A stretch of 47,969 nucleotides of DNA from Bacteroidia bacterium (GTDB lineage Bacteria; Bacteroidota; Bacteroidia; UKL13-3). A model generated the notes under the pieces. The model had not been told where the DNA came from and did no database searches. It saw only the letters and a program-made list of their open reading frames with translations. Of the stretch, positions 17,931-26,294 are shown piece after piece (within the stretch, counting starts at the first letter, position 1; every line of letters begins with the position of its first letter). Made by a program: the position numbers and the translations under genes. Location of the stretch: positions 129,696-177,664 of the forward strand of contig JALONP010000009.1 of the NCBI GenBank assembly GCA_025454875.1. Direction: 5' to 3'.

Positions 17931-19394
17931 ATGAAACCAGATCGCGTTGTATTTGCGTTAATTGCAGCATACCAATTTTGCATTTGGTGGGTAGTACGTA
18001 ATGATCCTTTTTTTGGAGATGCAATTTCGTCTACCGCGCAAGCTGCCACTTATATTTACCAACAACAACTCACTACACTTTTTTACCCATTAACTGCCGA
18101 CCCAGGCCATCCAACATTTTACAGTTATTTACTTGCTTTGGTATGGACACTTACTGATTACTCATTGCCTGTTGCACACGCATACAGTTGTACATGGGCG
18201 GGGTTTTTGTTGTGGTCGGTATTTGTATTTGCAAAGCAATATTTATCCATAAAACAATCCATTATTGCGTTAGTAGGATGCATGCTTTTTGCAACCACCT
18301 TATCTCAAAGTGCGATGGTATTAAATACAGTTGCTTTGATGGCTTTTTTTATTCAAGCCGTAATCGCTGTTGTAACACATAATCGCTTGCGATTAATATT
18401 TGCTGCATCACTTATGTGTATCACTCATTTGCAAGCACCTTTTTTGCTGCTTTCTTTGTTTTGCTTTGATGCCTACCGAACGTTTTTCCGCAAACAAGAA
18501 GGCAACCTTACACGTTTTGTTTCTTCACGTTGGATTGTATACGCTATACCCATTGTGTGTTGGTTTGGCTGGTTATATGTGCATTATGTGCATACGGGTT
18601 GGTTCTTGCATTCGCCTTATTATACAGATGCTGATACGTTAAATGGACCTAAAGAATGGTTAAAGGCTATGCTTACAATTTGCATGCGCCTATTCGATTA
18701 TGGGATGATTGCATGTTACCTCGCCATTGGTTATGCAGCGTTTACAAATGCTGAATACAGAAAGAAGCTTGTATCATGGATAATGCTCTTGCTTCCATTA
18801 TGTGTAACAATGGCTGTTTTTTTAAACAATACAATTGGGCATCGCTATTTTTTGGGGTATCAATTACTTGCCATCGTAGGAACCGTGTATACAATTGAAC
18901 AATTGAAATTGGCTAAGCGAGTATATGTATACGGGTTGGTTAGTGTATGTGTTTTTTCAGGCAATTGGATGTATTATCCTGGCAAAACATTGGGTGATGC
19001 TACGCTTGCATACAGAAGTTATTTTGCATTAGAAGAACAAGTACTAGCGGCATACCCAAATGTCACATTTTACACACATGCTCCCATTGCAAATCCATAT
19101 GCACTAACGCATTTGCAACCTGGACGCTCTGCATTTGTTAGACTGAATGATGCATCATTTGATACCATACCTGCTATTTTGCAATCCAATATCAACGCTG
19201 AGTTTAGTGAAAAGCAAAAGGCGTTTTTAACACAAAATTGGTATGGTGAAAGTTTTGAGTCGGGCGCTGTTTATGCAACCGTATTTTTAAACCCAACTTT
19301 TTATCCAAATCATAAAATGCAGCATTTTAGAAAACCTACGGCAATTGAGCAGATGATGATTAATCTTAAGTTGAAATGGAAAGGCAGCCAATAG
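17931..19394 (+). CDS. Multi-pass membrane protein, probable GT-C (PMT/ArnT-like) glycosyltransferase
   Basis: 487 residues with roughly 10-11 hydrophobic segments. The first periplasmic loop carries an acidic residue (FFGDAISST) and a DPGHPTFYSYL motif, as in the GT39/GT83 families that take sugars from polyprenyl-phosphate donors. A soluble C-terminal stretch of about 120 residues follows the last helix. The ATG at 17931 is preferred over the TTG at 17916 because Lys-Pro-Asp-Arg then precedes the first helix. Acceptor and sugar cannot be predicted. It ends 2 bp from the convergent arginase-fold gene, with no terminator between them. Confidence 0.72.
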   Translation: MKPDRVVFALIAAYQFCIWWVVRNDPFFGDAISSTAQAATYIYQQQLTTLFYPLTADPGHPTFYSYLLALVWTLTDYSLPVAHAYSCTWAGFLLWSVFVFAKQYLSIKQSIIALVGCMLFATTLSQSAMVLNTVALMAFFIQAVIAVVTHNRLRLIFAASLMCITHLQAPFLLLSLFCFDAYRTFFRKQEGNLTRFVSSRWIVYAIPIVCWFGWLYVHYVHTGWFLHSPYYTDADTLNGPKEWLKAMLTICMRLFDYGMIACYLAIGYAAFTNAEYRKKLVSWIMLLLPLCVTMAVFLNNTIGHRYFLGYQLLAIVGTVYTIEQLKLAKRVYVYGLVSVCVFSGNWMYYPGKTLGDATLAYRSYFALEEQVLAAYPNVTFYTHAPIANPYALTHLQPGRSAFVRLNDASFDTIPAILQSNINAEFSEKQKAFLTQNWYGESFESGAVYATVFLNPTFYPNHKMQHFRKPTAIEQMMINLKLKWKGSQ

Positions 19395-19396
19395 TT

Positions 19397-20563
19397 TTAC
19401 ACTAGTTTATGGTAAGCCTTTAACCATCGATCAGGTATTTCATCAGCAAGGGCTGCTTGGTAATCGCTGTAGCTGCATGGCACCATGAACATTCCTTTAT
19501 ATTGGCTTCTTTCTTTTGGATACGGTACTTCCATCCACCACCGATCAGTTAAGGTATGTTTGTAAAACACAATTTCGTGGTTGCTGTTGTGAAAAGTGGT
19601 TCGGTACACAGTATAATCGTTGCTTTCAGCAGTTGGGTAATCATTGCGCCTTGCATAAATGCCCTCAATTAAGTACCACATCATTTGTGATACCAATTTG
19701 GCCCCTCTGCCGTCTATATCATTCGCGCTGTTTAAGTCATAAATACCAATGGATGTTAAATCATTTCCCATACCAGCATAACGCATGAGTTGGCAAGCTT
19801 CTTCGCCAAACAAACCATTCGGATTGCTTTGTGTTGAGCAAGGACAATCGGACGCGCGAATGCTGTTAGCGCTTACAACTAACATATGCGCATTGCGAAG
19901 CAAAGGTTCTGTATCTTGTATTTTGGACCGCACATTACCTAAACGCACCAAATCAAAATTCATCTTTTCAAACGAGTCGAGGCTTTCTTGTTCAATAAAA
20001 TAATTTTGGTTGCACATATGTACGATGTTAAAGAGGTAGTTTGGTTGGTGCGCAATCATTTTATACAAATAGCCTGTTTGATTATCATCGGTTGGGTGTT
20101 GGGTTAAATCAATCCGTGAATCAATTGCAACTGCATTTACCGCATGGTTCATGCCTTGATATGAAGTATATTGAGCATAAGCCAATTCTTGGCTACCACC
20201 TAAAACCAACGTGATAATTTTTTGCTCATGCAAATAGGTAAGTACTGCGTTGAGTGCAAAAAAAGTATCGTTCACAGATTCGCCTGGTTTAATATTTCCC
20301 AAATCGGCAATGCGAATATTGTGTTTAGGCTGAACCAACTGGTAAAAGTATTTTCTTATTTCATTGGGCGCTTGTGCACAACCTTGATCTATAGCTTTAA
20401 TGCGATCTTCTTCAACGCCTATAATTGCAATATGCACATCACCCAAGTCGGGCATATGTTTAACGTACATATCCGAAACGTTCACCAATGTTTTGGGCGA
20501 ACTGTCGTGTATGGTTTGAAACAAATTTTCAGGTATCGGACTTAAAAAATCAGTCAGTTGCAT
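19397..20563 (-). CDS. Arginase/formimidoylglutamase-fold protein lacking the canonical metal ligands
   Basis: 388 residues from ATG 20563 (MQLTDFLSPIPENLF). The fold is recognisable from HIAIIGVEEDR, the conserved TLVLGGSQELAYAQY, AVAIDSRIDL and MLVVSANSIRASD. In active ureohydrolases the three motifs read GGDHS, DAHxD and SxDxDxxDP; here they are GGSQ, DSRID and SANSIRASD. Most manganese-binding His and Asp residues are therefore replaced. Automatic annotation would call this a formimidoylglutamase, but a binding or scaffold role, or an altered active site, is more likely. The longer frame to 20626 is rejected because it runs into the divergent gene's leader. It is divergent from the epimerase gene with 66 bp between starts. 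Confidence 0.82.
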   Translation of the reverse strand: MQLTDFLSPIPENLFQTIHDSSPKTLVNVSDMYVKHMPDLGDVHIAIIGVEEDRIKAIDQGCAQAPNEIRKYFYQLVQPKHNIRIADLGNIKPGESVNDTFFALNAVLTYLHEQKIITLVLGGSQELAYAQYTSYQGMNHAVNAVAIDSRIDLTQHPTDDNQTGYLYKMIAHQPNYLFNIVHMCNQNYFIEQESLDSFEKMNFDLVRLGNVRSKIQDTEPLLRNAHMLVVSANSIRASDCPCSTQSNPNGLFGEEACQLMRYAGMGNDLTSIGIYDLNSANDIDGRGAKLVSQMMWYLIEGIYARRNDYPTAESNDYTVYRTTFHNSNHEIVFYKHTLTDRWWMEVPYPKERSQYKGMFMVPCSYSDYQAALADEIPDRWLKAYHKLV

Positions 20564-20629
20564 ATTGATGGTTTTACTTACTACAAAATACCCTATTTTA
20601 GCGCGGTAGTAAATAAACATTTCCACATT

Positions 20630-21652
20630 GTGATTGCTGTAAGTGGTGCATCTGGTTTTTTAGGTTCGTATGTAGTTTGTTCGCTCATCGAACAAGGCAA
20701 GCAGGTTCGTGCATTTAAACGAGCCGAAACACGTTTGGATGAGTTTACGTATATTTTTTCCAATTACTTTAAACAACGTTCTATTGCTGAACAACAACAC
20801 CTCCACGCACGCATCCAATGGGTGATTGCCGATGTAACAGATGTGACTTCGCTGGACGAAGCATTACAAGGTATTGAGGAAATTTACCACTGTGCTGCCA
20901 TCGTTTCATTTGCCCAAAAGGACAAATCATTGCTGATGAAAGTAAATGCCGAAGGAACTGCCAATATGGTCAATATTGCATTGCAACACGGTGTTAAAAA
21001 GTTTTGCCATGTAAGCTCCATTGCAGCGTTGGGCCGAACCGATGCAGGCAACCTTATTACAGAACAAACCCAATGGATGGCATCTAAGCATAACAGCAAT
21101 TACGCAATTAGCAAGTACAAAGCTGAAATGGAGGTATGGCGTGGTGCAGCCGAAGGATTAAATGTAACCGTAGTTAATCCGGGGGTTATTTTAGGAGTAG
21201 GCGATTGGCAAAAAGGATCGTGCAAGTTGTTTCAAATGGTATGGAAGGGAATGCCTTTTTATACCGAAGGGATAAATGGATACGTGGATGTAGTAGATGT
21301 TGCCAAAGCAATGGTTTGGCTAATGCAAGAAAACCACATGAACCAACGTTTTGTATTGGTTTCAGCCAATATGAACATGAAATGGTACTTGGATAGAGTA
21401 GCATCACATTTGGGAAAAACCAAACCAACCATTCGGGTAAATAAATTTATTGCAGAAGTGGCATGGATGGCGGAGGCTATTAAATGTTGGTTCACTCAAA
21501 AACAGCCAGCGTTAACACGTGAAACCGCTAGGGCATCGATGCGCCAATATTCGTATAGTAGTGCAAAAATTGAGCAATTGGGATTTGCTTTTACTCCAAT
21601 AGAACAGACCATTGCTGAAACATGCTCCCAATTTTTAACAACAACAAAATAA
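20630..21652 (+). CDS. NAD(P)-dependent epimerase/dehydratase (extended SDR family)
   Basis: 340 residues. The Rossmann nucleotide motif GASGFLGSYV is at the very N-terminus. Later come DVTDVTSLDEAL, YHCAAIVSF, the active-site Ser region VSSIAALG and YAISKYKAE (catalytic Tyr and Lys). It resembles dihydroflavonol-4-reductase-like or 3-beta-HSD-like SDRs that act on sugar-nucleotide, terpenoid or related substrates; the substrate is unknown. The start is GTG at 20630, which places the Rossmann motif where the family has it. The open frame extends to 20558, but that would overlap the divergent gene. Confidence 0.85.
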   Translation: MIAVSGASGFLGSYVVCSLIEQGKQVRAFKRAETRLDEFTYIFSNYFKQRSIAEQQHLHARIQWVIADVTDVTSLDEALQGIEEIYHCAAIVSFAQKDKSLLMKVNAEGTANMVNIALQHGVKKFCHVSSIAALGRTDAGNLITEQTQWMASKHNSNYAISKYKAEMEVWRGAAEGLNVTVVNPGVILGVGDWQKGSCKLFQMVWKGMPFYTEGINGYVDVVDVAKAMVWLMQENHMNQRFVLVSANMNMKWYLDRVASHLGKTKPTIRVNKFIAEVAWMAEAIKCWFTQKQPALTRETARASMRQYSYSSAKIEQLGFAFTPIEQTIAETCSQFLTTTK

Positions 21653-21653
21653 T

Positions 21654-21701
21654 GCCGCAGATTACGCTAATTAATGAAAATATATTTGCGAAATTAGCGG
21701 C
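21654..21701. repeat. Intergenic palindromic repeat, copy 1
   Basis: An imperfect inverted repeat: left arm GCCGCAGATTACGC and right arm GCGAAATTAGCGGC (11 of 14 bases pair), with an AT-rich centre. It starts just after the epimerase stop. It shares the core GCGTAATCTGCGGC (minus-strand reading) with the repeat at 27294-27378, which has GCGTAAATCTGTGGC. Confidence 0.7.
21681..21688 (+). promoter_or_regulatory. Candidate Bacteroidota -7 promoter element
   Basis: TATATTTG matches the Bacteroidota housekeeping -7 consensus TAnnTTTG. It lies in the centre of palindromic repeat copy 1, 40 bp before the TPR lipoprotein ATG. No clear -33 TTG lies at the expected spacing, so this is tentative. Confidence 0.45.
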
Positions 21702-21727
21702 TTAAAAAACCAACTCAAAAATCATAT

Positions 21728-22423
21728 ATGAAACATAGTTTAATTGTATTTGCAGCAGCTTTGTTAATTGCATGTAATGGCGAAAAGAAGCAAGATGCGA
21801 CAGCCTCAACTGAAACCTACAAGAAGTTGTATGAGAAAAGCATGAAGATTAAAGATTTGAATACGGCCATTACAGCCATACAAATGATTTTACTTACCGA
21901 TTCTACCAATAGCCTGCGCGATTCATTACCAGAATTATACGGTGCGGTAAACAATGTGGAGGCATGCATGCAAACGAACGAAGAAACCTTAAAGCGATAC
22001 CCAAACGAAGAGAAATTTTTAAATATTAAGGTATTGTGTTTGCAGCAAATTGGTGATTTGGATGGGCAGTTTGTATTGCTCGAAAAACTGTACACACAAA
22101 CCAAAAAGCCTCAATACATTGCCCAAATGGCATCGCTTCAGTTGGCAGGTGGGCAGCCTAAAGAGGCCATGAAAACGATCGATTTTATGATTGGTGAGTT
22201 TGCTTCGAACAAAACAGATAGCCTCGATATCTTTTTAGATGAAGTGAATAAGCAAAAAGTACCTGTACTTGCCGCTGCTTACAATATGAAAGGTTATGTA
22301 TACATGCAGCGCAAAGACATTAAAAACGCAAAGGAAATGTATTTTAAAGCGCTTGAAATTTACCCTGATTTTGAAATGCCAAAACGGAACCTTGAAGCCA
22401 TTTTTGCGCGAAAGTTTGACTAA
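21728..22423 (+). CDS. TPR-containing lipoprotein
   Basis: 231 residues. A lipoprotein signal peptide ends in the lipobox LIAC (Cys at residue 16), followed by a charged, Gln/Asp-rich linker. The rest is helical, with tetratricopeptide-like repeats. The clearest is the last one, AYNMKGYVYMQRKDIKNAKE followed by a Tyr-Pro-Asp turn. It should sit in the periplasm or on an outer-membrane leaflet as a protein-interaction scaffold; the partner is unknown. The DUF1801 gene follows after 10 bp on the same strand. Confidence 0.82.
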   Translation: MKHSLIVFAAALLIACNGEKKQDATASTETYKKLYEKSMKIKDLNTAITAIQMILLTDSTNSLRDSLPELYGAVNNVEACMQTNEETLKRYPNEEKFLNIKVLCLQQIGDLDGQFVLLEKLYTQTKKPQYIAQMASLQLAGGQPKEAMKTIDFMIGEFASNKTDSLDIFLDEVNKQKVPVLAAAYNMKGYVYMQRKDIKNAKEMYFKALEIYPDFEMPKRNLEAIFARKFD

Positions 22424-22433
22424 TAGTTGAGGT

Positions 22434-22835
22434 ATGCGTTATTCTGATTTTGAAACGTATGCATCAGATTTACAACCTTGGATGCATACCCTTTTTAATG
22501 AAGTGCGTATGTTGATGTCTACCTTTACAGAGATTACAGAAAAAATGCGTTACAATACCCCTTTTTTTGATGCTGGTGGTAAAATGATGTGTTATTTAGG
22601 TTCGTTTAAGAAAAAACGGTTTGTATTGGCATTTGTAAATGGCAACCTTATGAAGGACGAAGCTGGAATTTTAAAGGCTGAGCATAACCAAACACAGGTA
22701 AGGCATTGGGAGTTTTTTGAAAATAGAGCATATGACACGGAACTACTTGTCGAATATATTGCCGAAGCCATTCAGTTGAATTTAAATTTACAAGAACCAC
22801 AACATGTTACTACACGTAAAAAAGGCAAACGTTAA
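22434..22835 (+). CDS. DUF1801 family protein
   Basis: 133 residues, single domain. Conserved features are an N-terminal helical segment (WMHTLFNEVRMLMSTF), the block EKMRYNTPFFDAGGKMMCYL with a central Tyr/Pro pair, and FVLAFVNGNLMKDE. This is the pattern of the small DUF1801/YdhG-like fold, which has no established biochemical activity. The tail ends in a Lys/Arg-rich segment and overlaps the start of the GNAT gene by 32 bp in another frame, so the pair is likely co-translated. Confidence 0.78.
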   Translation: MRYSDFETYASDLQPWMHTLFNEVRMLMSTFTEITEKMRYNTPFFDAGGKMMCYLGSFKKKRFVLAFVNGNLMKDEAGILKAEHNQTQVRHWEFFENRAYDTELLVEYIAEAIQLNLNLQEPQHVTTRKKGKR

Positions 22836-23316
22836 CGATGTAGCTTTGCTTGCCACGTTAGGTGCGCAAACCTTTTACGATACCTTTCACATGCACCATA
22901 CCAAGGCAGATATGGATATGTATTTGCAGCAAGCATACAATGAAGCATACATTGCCGAAAACTTAGCCAACCCAATGGTTTATTATGCTATTGCATACCA
23001 AGGCGAAGAAGCGGTAGGATACACTAAACTAAAGTTGGCTTCTTCGCACCCAATGCTTAGTGGCAAACAAGTGGAACTCGAAAAAATTTATGTTTTGCAA
23101 ACAGCATTGGGAAGTGGAGCAGGAAAAATATTGATGGATCATATAATAGAAATTGCCAAGCAACAACAATGCACTTGGATGTTTTTAGGTGTATGGGAAG
23201 AGAACAAACGCGCAGTAGCCTTTTATCAAAAATACGGGTTCGAATTATTTACAACCCGCACCTTTCAACTGGGAACCAATTTGTGTGATGATTTTTTGAT
23301 GAAGAAAGCACTTTAA
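22804..23316 (+). CDS. GNAT family N-acetyltransferase
   Basis: 170 residues. The acetyl-CoA binding motif A is seen as VLQTALGSGAGKILMDHII, and motif B as FLGVWEENKRAVAFYQKYGF. The N-terminal part (KKANVNDVALLATLGAQTFY) resembles the PaiA-like/spermidine acetyltransferase branch. The acyl acceptor cannot be read from sequence. The ATG overlaps the DUF1801 gene by 32 bp. A diverged copy of its last about 15 codons exists 1.6 kb downstream (24861-24908). Confidence 0.88.
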   Translation: MLLHVKKANVNDVALLATLGAQTFYDTFHMHHTKADMDMYLQQAYNEAYIAENLANPMVYYAIAYQGEEAVGYTKLKLASSHPMLSGKQVELEKIYVLQTALGSGAGKILMDHIIEIAKQQQCTWMFLGVWEENKRAVAFYQKYGFELFTTRTFQLGTNLCDDFLMKKAL

Positions 23317-23409
23317 ACAGAACGTATTTCCTCATTTGATTTCGTTTATGGGATTTTAACTTGTGGCGTATAGGTTTCTGCATTAAATTGAATTTTAATT
23401 ACGTTAACC

Positions 23410-24168
23410 ATGCACGTCTTAATCAAATACCTTATTGTTATTTTTAGATGTACACCGACTAAGTGTTTTGCAATAGCAAGTATGTTAAATATTGGTGTGG
23501 TATATGGGCAACAAACCGGGCTTTCGGTAGCAGTATTCGGAGGCACAACCTTTACAAATGCTTTTGGAAAAGCTAAGCCAGACTTTTTAAACGATGGAAT
23601 AGTAGAAAGCAAATACTTACGACCTGATTTTGGCTATACGTTTGGTGTCACCTTACAATATGATCTTACAACCCGAATAGCCTTGCGAGGAAGTTATGGT
23701 TGGGATCAAAAGATAGTGAAGTCAACAGGAGATGCATTTAACCAATTTGGTGAAAAAATGGGCACATATGTATTGGATTACAAGCACTCATTTAATACTG
23801 CCAATATTGCTGTGCAATATGCAGTTTATCGCAACAGGGCGAGTGCATATTGTACACTTGGATTTTTTACCAGTTTTCTACCTAGGAATGATGACCGCAT
23901 TTTTTTTGAAAGTGAGTTGATGGTCAATGGAAGCGTAAACACTTTTAACCAAAGCATCAGACCATTTACAATGCACGGGGGAATAATGAGTGGAGCAGGT
24001 TTAAAGTACCTTTTAGGCAAAAAATTGGGTATAAATCTTGAGCTTATGACCTATACCACAATTTCTAATTATAATAATGCAGGTAACCGCAAAAAGTACA
24101 ATATGCCTTTTGGTATTCATGGTACCCTGGGTTTATCCTATTTACTATTAACAAATGCCACAAAATAA
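23410..24168 (+). CDS. Predicted outer-membrane beta-barrel protein
   Basis: 252 residues. An N-terminal hydrophobic stretch ends near VYGQQTG and looks like a signal peptide, although it is long. The mature part alternates polar and aromatic residues in strands: LSVAVFGGTTFTNAF, FGYTFGVTLQYDLTTRIAL, IAVQYAVYRNRASAYCTLGF and LGLSYLL. This is the pattern of small Bacteroidota outer-membrane barrels of the porin-like/OmpA-like barrel type. The gene overlaps the next (lipoprotein) by 14 bp, so both probably work together. No function can be named. Confidence 0.7.
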   Translation: MHVLIKYLIVIFRCTPTKCFAIASMLNIGVVYGQQTGLSVAVFGGTTFTNAFGKAKPDFLNDGIVESKYLRPDFGYTFGVTLQYDLTTRIALRGSYGWDQKIVKSTGDAFNQFGEKMGTYVLDYKHSFNTANIAVQYAVYRNRASAYCTLGFFTSFLPRNDDRIFFESELMVNGSVNTFNQSIRPFTMHGGIMSGAGLKYLLGKKLGINLELMTYTTISNYNNAGNRKKYNMPFGIHGTLGLSYLLLTNATK

Positions 24169-24835
24169 CTATTTATGCTTGGCAATATTATGTCTGCTCT
24201 TGTTTTGCGGTTGTAAAAAGGAAGACAGGAGCGCTTTAGTTTATGAAAACTTTGATGGGCAATGTAAAGCGGCTAATACAGTCAGAATACCACGTTCAAT
24301 AGCGAAGTATTTCCTATTTAAACAAGGAAGTTATTGGGTATATGAAAATAAAGCAAATGGGGTATTGGACAGTATTTGGATTTCAAGGGCCGTATTCCAA
24401 GTTTTTTCAGCTTACTCACCACCTCGATTCAATAAAAAAATATGCCACGAGAATGTGCGGATGTTTTATCAAAGTTCACAGTTTCAGTCTTACCCTTGGT
24501 ATTTAAATTCTTTAATTCAATATAGTCCATACGCGCCAAATAACGATACCACTTTTGATATTATGGATAATCCATATACAAATTTGAGCTTTACTAAAGT
24601 GATTGCAATTGGCGATAGTGTTATTGAAGCAAATGATAATGTGTTGGCCTACCTTAATTTTATTGAGGTTAATAATACGCAGTTTAATGATGTGCTTCGT
24701 ATTTATTATACACAACAGCCATATGATATATTACGTGATGCCTGGTATGCAGCCGATGTTGGTTTGGTGAAATTTATTAGGTTAGATGGAAGTGTTTGGG
24801 AATTAAAAAGGTTTAAAATTATTTTAAAAGAGTAG
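24155..24835 (+). CDS. Hypothetical lipoprotein
   Basis: 226 residues. The signal peptide LCLAILCLLLFCGC ends in a lipobox with Cys near residue 20, followed by Lys-Lys-Glu-Asp. The mature part contains YFLFKQGSYWVYENKANGVL, a pattern seen in small Bacteroidota lipoproteins that carry the phrase 'F..G..W.Y', then strand-like segments to the end. I do not recognise a named family. It overlaps the upstream barrel gene by 14 bp and probably sits with it at the outer membrane. Confidence 0.72.
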   Translation: MPQNNYLCLAILCLLLFCGCKKEDRSALVYENFDGQCKAANTVRIPRSIAKYFLFKQGSYWVYENKANGVLDSIWISRAVFQVFSAYSPPRFNKKICHENVRMFYQSSQFQSYPWYLNSLIQYSPYAPNNDTTFDIMDNPYTNLSFTKVIAIGDSVIEANDNVLAYLNFIEVNNTQFNDVLRIYYTQQPYDILRDAWYAADVGLVKFIRLDGSVWELKRFKIILKE

Positions 24836-24860
24836 TCCTTGTCTAGAGTATTTGCTCTAC

Positions 24861-24908
24861 CAACTTTTAAATGTATGTGATGATTTTTTGATGAAGAAGG
24901 TGTTGTAA
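24861..24908 (+). pseudogene. Remnant of a GNAT acetyltransferase C-terminus
   Basis: The stretch encodes about 15 residues ending CDDFLMKKVL and a stop, matching the end CDDFLMKKAL of the intact GNAT gene. At DNA level 23 bases are identical (23284-23306 versus 24876-24898). No start or upstream domain remains. It shows that the barrel/lipoprotein pair lies between a GNAT gene and a second GNAT tail. Confidence 0.75.
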
Positions 24909-24909
24909 T

Positions 24910-24940
24910 AAAAAAGCCTCACTTTAAGCGAGGCTTTTTT
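24910..24940. terminator. Bidirectional rho-independent terminator
   Basis: A-tract, then GCCTC / GAGGC stem (with a possible inner CTT/AAG pairing), then a six-T tract. It lies between the lipoprotein gene (+) and glyA (-) and can serve both. Confidence 0.85.
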
Positions 24941-24944
24941 AGGG

Positions 24945-26216
24945 TTAGTTATACAAAGGAAATTTCTCCATCAACTTGTTTACTTTTTTGCGAACGCTTT
25001 TGATTGTTTTTTCGTCCTCAGGATTCATGAGCACTTCGTCAATGAGCTCTACTATTTTGGCCATTTCTTTTTCTTTGAGTCCGCGTGTTGTAATAGCGGC
25101 TGTGCCAATCCGAATTCCGCTTGTTACAAATGGGGATTTATCATCAAACGGAACCATGTTTTTGTTCAACGTAATATCTGCTTTCACCAATGCATTTTCG
25201 GCAGCTTTACCGCTAATGTTTTTATTGCGCAGGTCTATTAACATAAGGTGGTTATCCGTTCCACCCGAAATAATTTTATAGTCGCGGTCAACCAACGCTT
25301 TAGCCATAGCTTGTGCATTGAGTTGTACTTGTTTCATATACTGTTTGTACTCATCAGTTAACGCCTCACCAAAGGCCACTGCCTTGGCAGCAATCACATG
25401 CTCAAGAGGCCCTCCTTGGGTACCCGGAAATACCGCAGCATCTAACAAGGCGCTCATCATTTTGGTTTCACCTTTAGGTGTTTTGTGCCCCCAAGGATTT
25501 TCAAAATCTTTACCCATCATGATAATTCCACCTCTGGCGCCACGCAAGGTTTTATGTGTGGTTGAGGTAACAATATGGCAATGCGGAATTGGGTTGTTTA
25601 ATAAACCTGCGGCAATTAAACCTGCAGGGTGTGCAATATCGGCAAGCAACAATGCGCCAACCGAATCAGCAATCTGGCGCAAGCGTGCATAATCCCAATC
25701 GCGTGAATAGGCCGATGCACCACAAATCAGCAACTTAGGCATTTCGCGTTTGGCGGTTGCTTCTACCTTATCATAGTCAATTAAACCTGTTGCTTCTTCT
25801 ACACCATAAAACGAGGGCTTGTATAATTTACCCGAAAAATTAACGGGAGATCCATGTGTTAAGTGTCCACCATGCGAAAGGTCGAAGCCCAAAATTTTAT
25901 CACCCGGATTTAAGCAGGCCAACATTACTGCTGCATTGGCTTGAGCACCACTGTGCGGTTGTACATTGGCCCAAGCAGCACCAAACAACTCTTTCAAGCG
26001 GTCTATTGCTAATTGTTCAACTTGGTCTACCACCTCGCATCCACCATAGTAACGTTTGCCTGGCAAACCTTCGGCATATTTATTGGTAAGCACACTTCCT
26101 TGTGCTTTCATTACTTGTTTGCTTACAAAGTTTTCAGAAGCAATGAGTTCAATCCCGTGTTCTTGGCGTTGGTGTTCTTGTTCAATTAAGTCGAAAATGA
26201 CCTTATCTTTTTTCAT
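24945..26216 (-). CDS. glyA: Serine hydroxymethyltransferase
   Basis: 423 residues, standard length. Family signatures are [45 protein letters not shown] and the PLP-lysine motif [13 protein letters not shown] (Lys222). It interconverts serine and glycine with tetrahydrofolate as one-carbon carrier in the cytoplasm. It is divergent from the nucleotidyltransferase gene, with 78 bp between them, and ends at the shared terminator. Confidence 0.98.
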   Translation of the reverse strand: MKKDKVIFDLIEQEHQRQEHGIELIASENFVSKQVMKAQGSVLTNKYAEGLPGKRYYGGCEVVDQVEQLAIDRLKELFGAAWANVQPHSGAQANAAVMLACLNPGDKILGFDLSHGGHLTHGSPVNFSGKLYKPSFYGVEEATGLIDYDKVEATAKREMPKLLICGASAYSRDWDYARLRQIADSVGALLLADIAHPAGLIAAGLLNNPIPHCHIVTSTTHKTLRGARGGIIMMGKDFENPWGHKTPKGETKMMSALLDAAVFPGTQGGPLEHVIAAKAVAFGEALTDEYKQYMKQVQLNAQAMAKALVDRDYKIISGGTDNHLMLIDLRNKNISGKAAENALVKADITLNKNMVPFDDKSPFVTSGIRIGTAAITTRGLKEKEMAKIVELIDEVLMNPEDEKTIKSVRKKVNKLMEKFPLYN

Positions 26217-26267
26217 GTATTGTTTACGTTAGGTGGGTTGCAATTTAGTATTTTACAGCTAATGCAA

Positions 26268-26275
26268 TAACTTTG
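26268..26275 (+). promoter_or_regulatory. Candidate Bacteroidota -7 promoter element
   Basis: TAACTTTG matches TAnnTTTG exactly and lies 19 bp before the ATG of the nucleotidyltransferase gene. The nearest upstream TTG is about 27 bp away, longer than the usual spacing. Confidence 0.45.
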
Positions 26276-26294
26276 AATCGGTAAAATTCTAAGC

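Noticed and set aside
20564-20626. Upstream start of the arginase-fold protein
   Set aside because: The added residues do not fit the family and would cover the shared promoter region.
20558-20629. Upstream start for the epimerase
   Set aside because: It overlaps the divergent gene's start and adds residues before the Rossmann motif that the family lacks.
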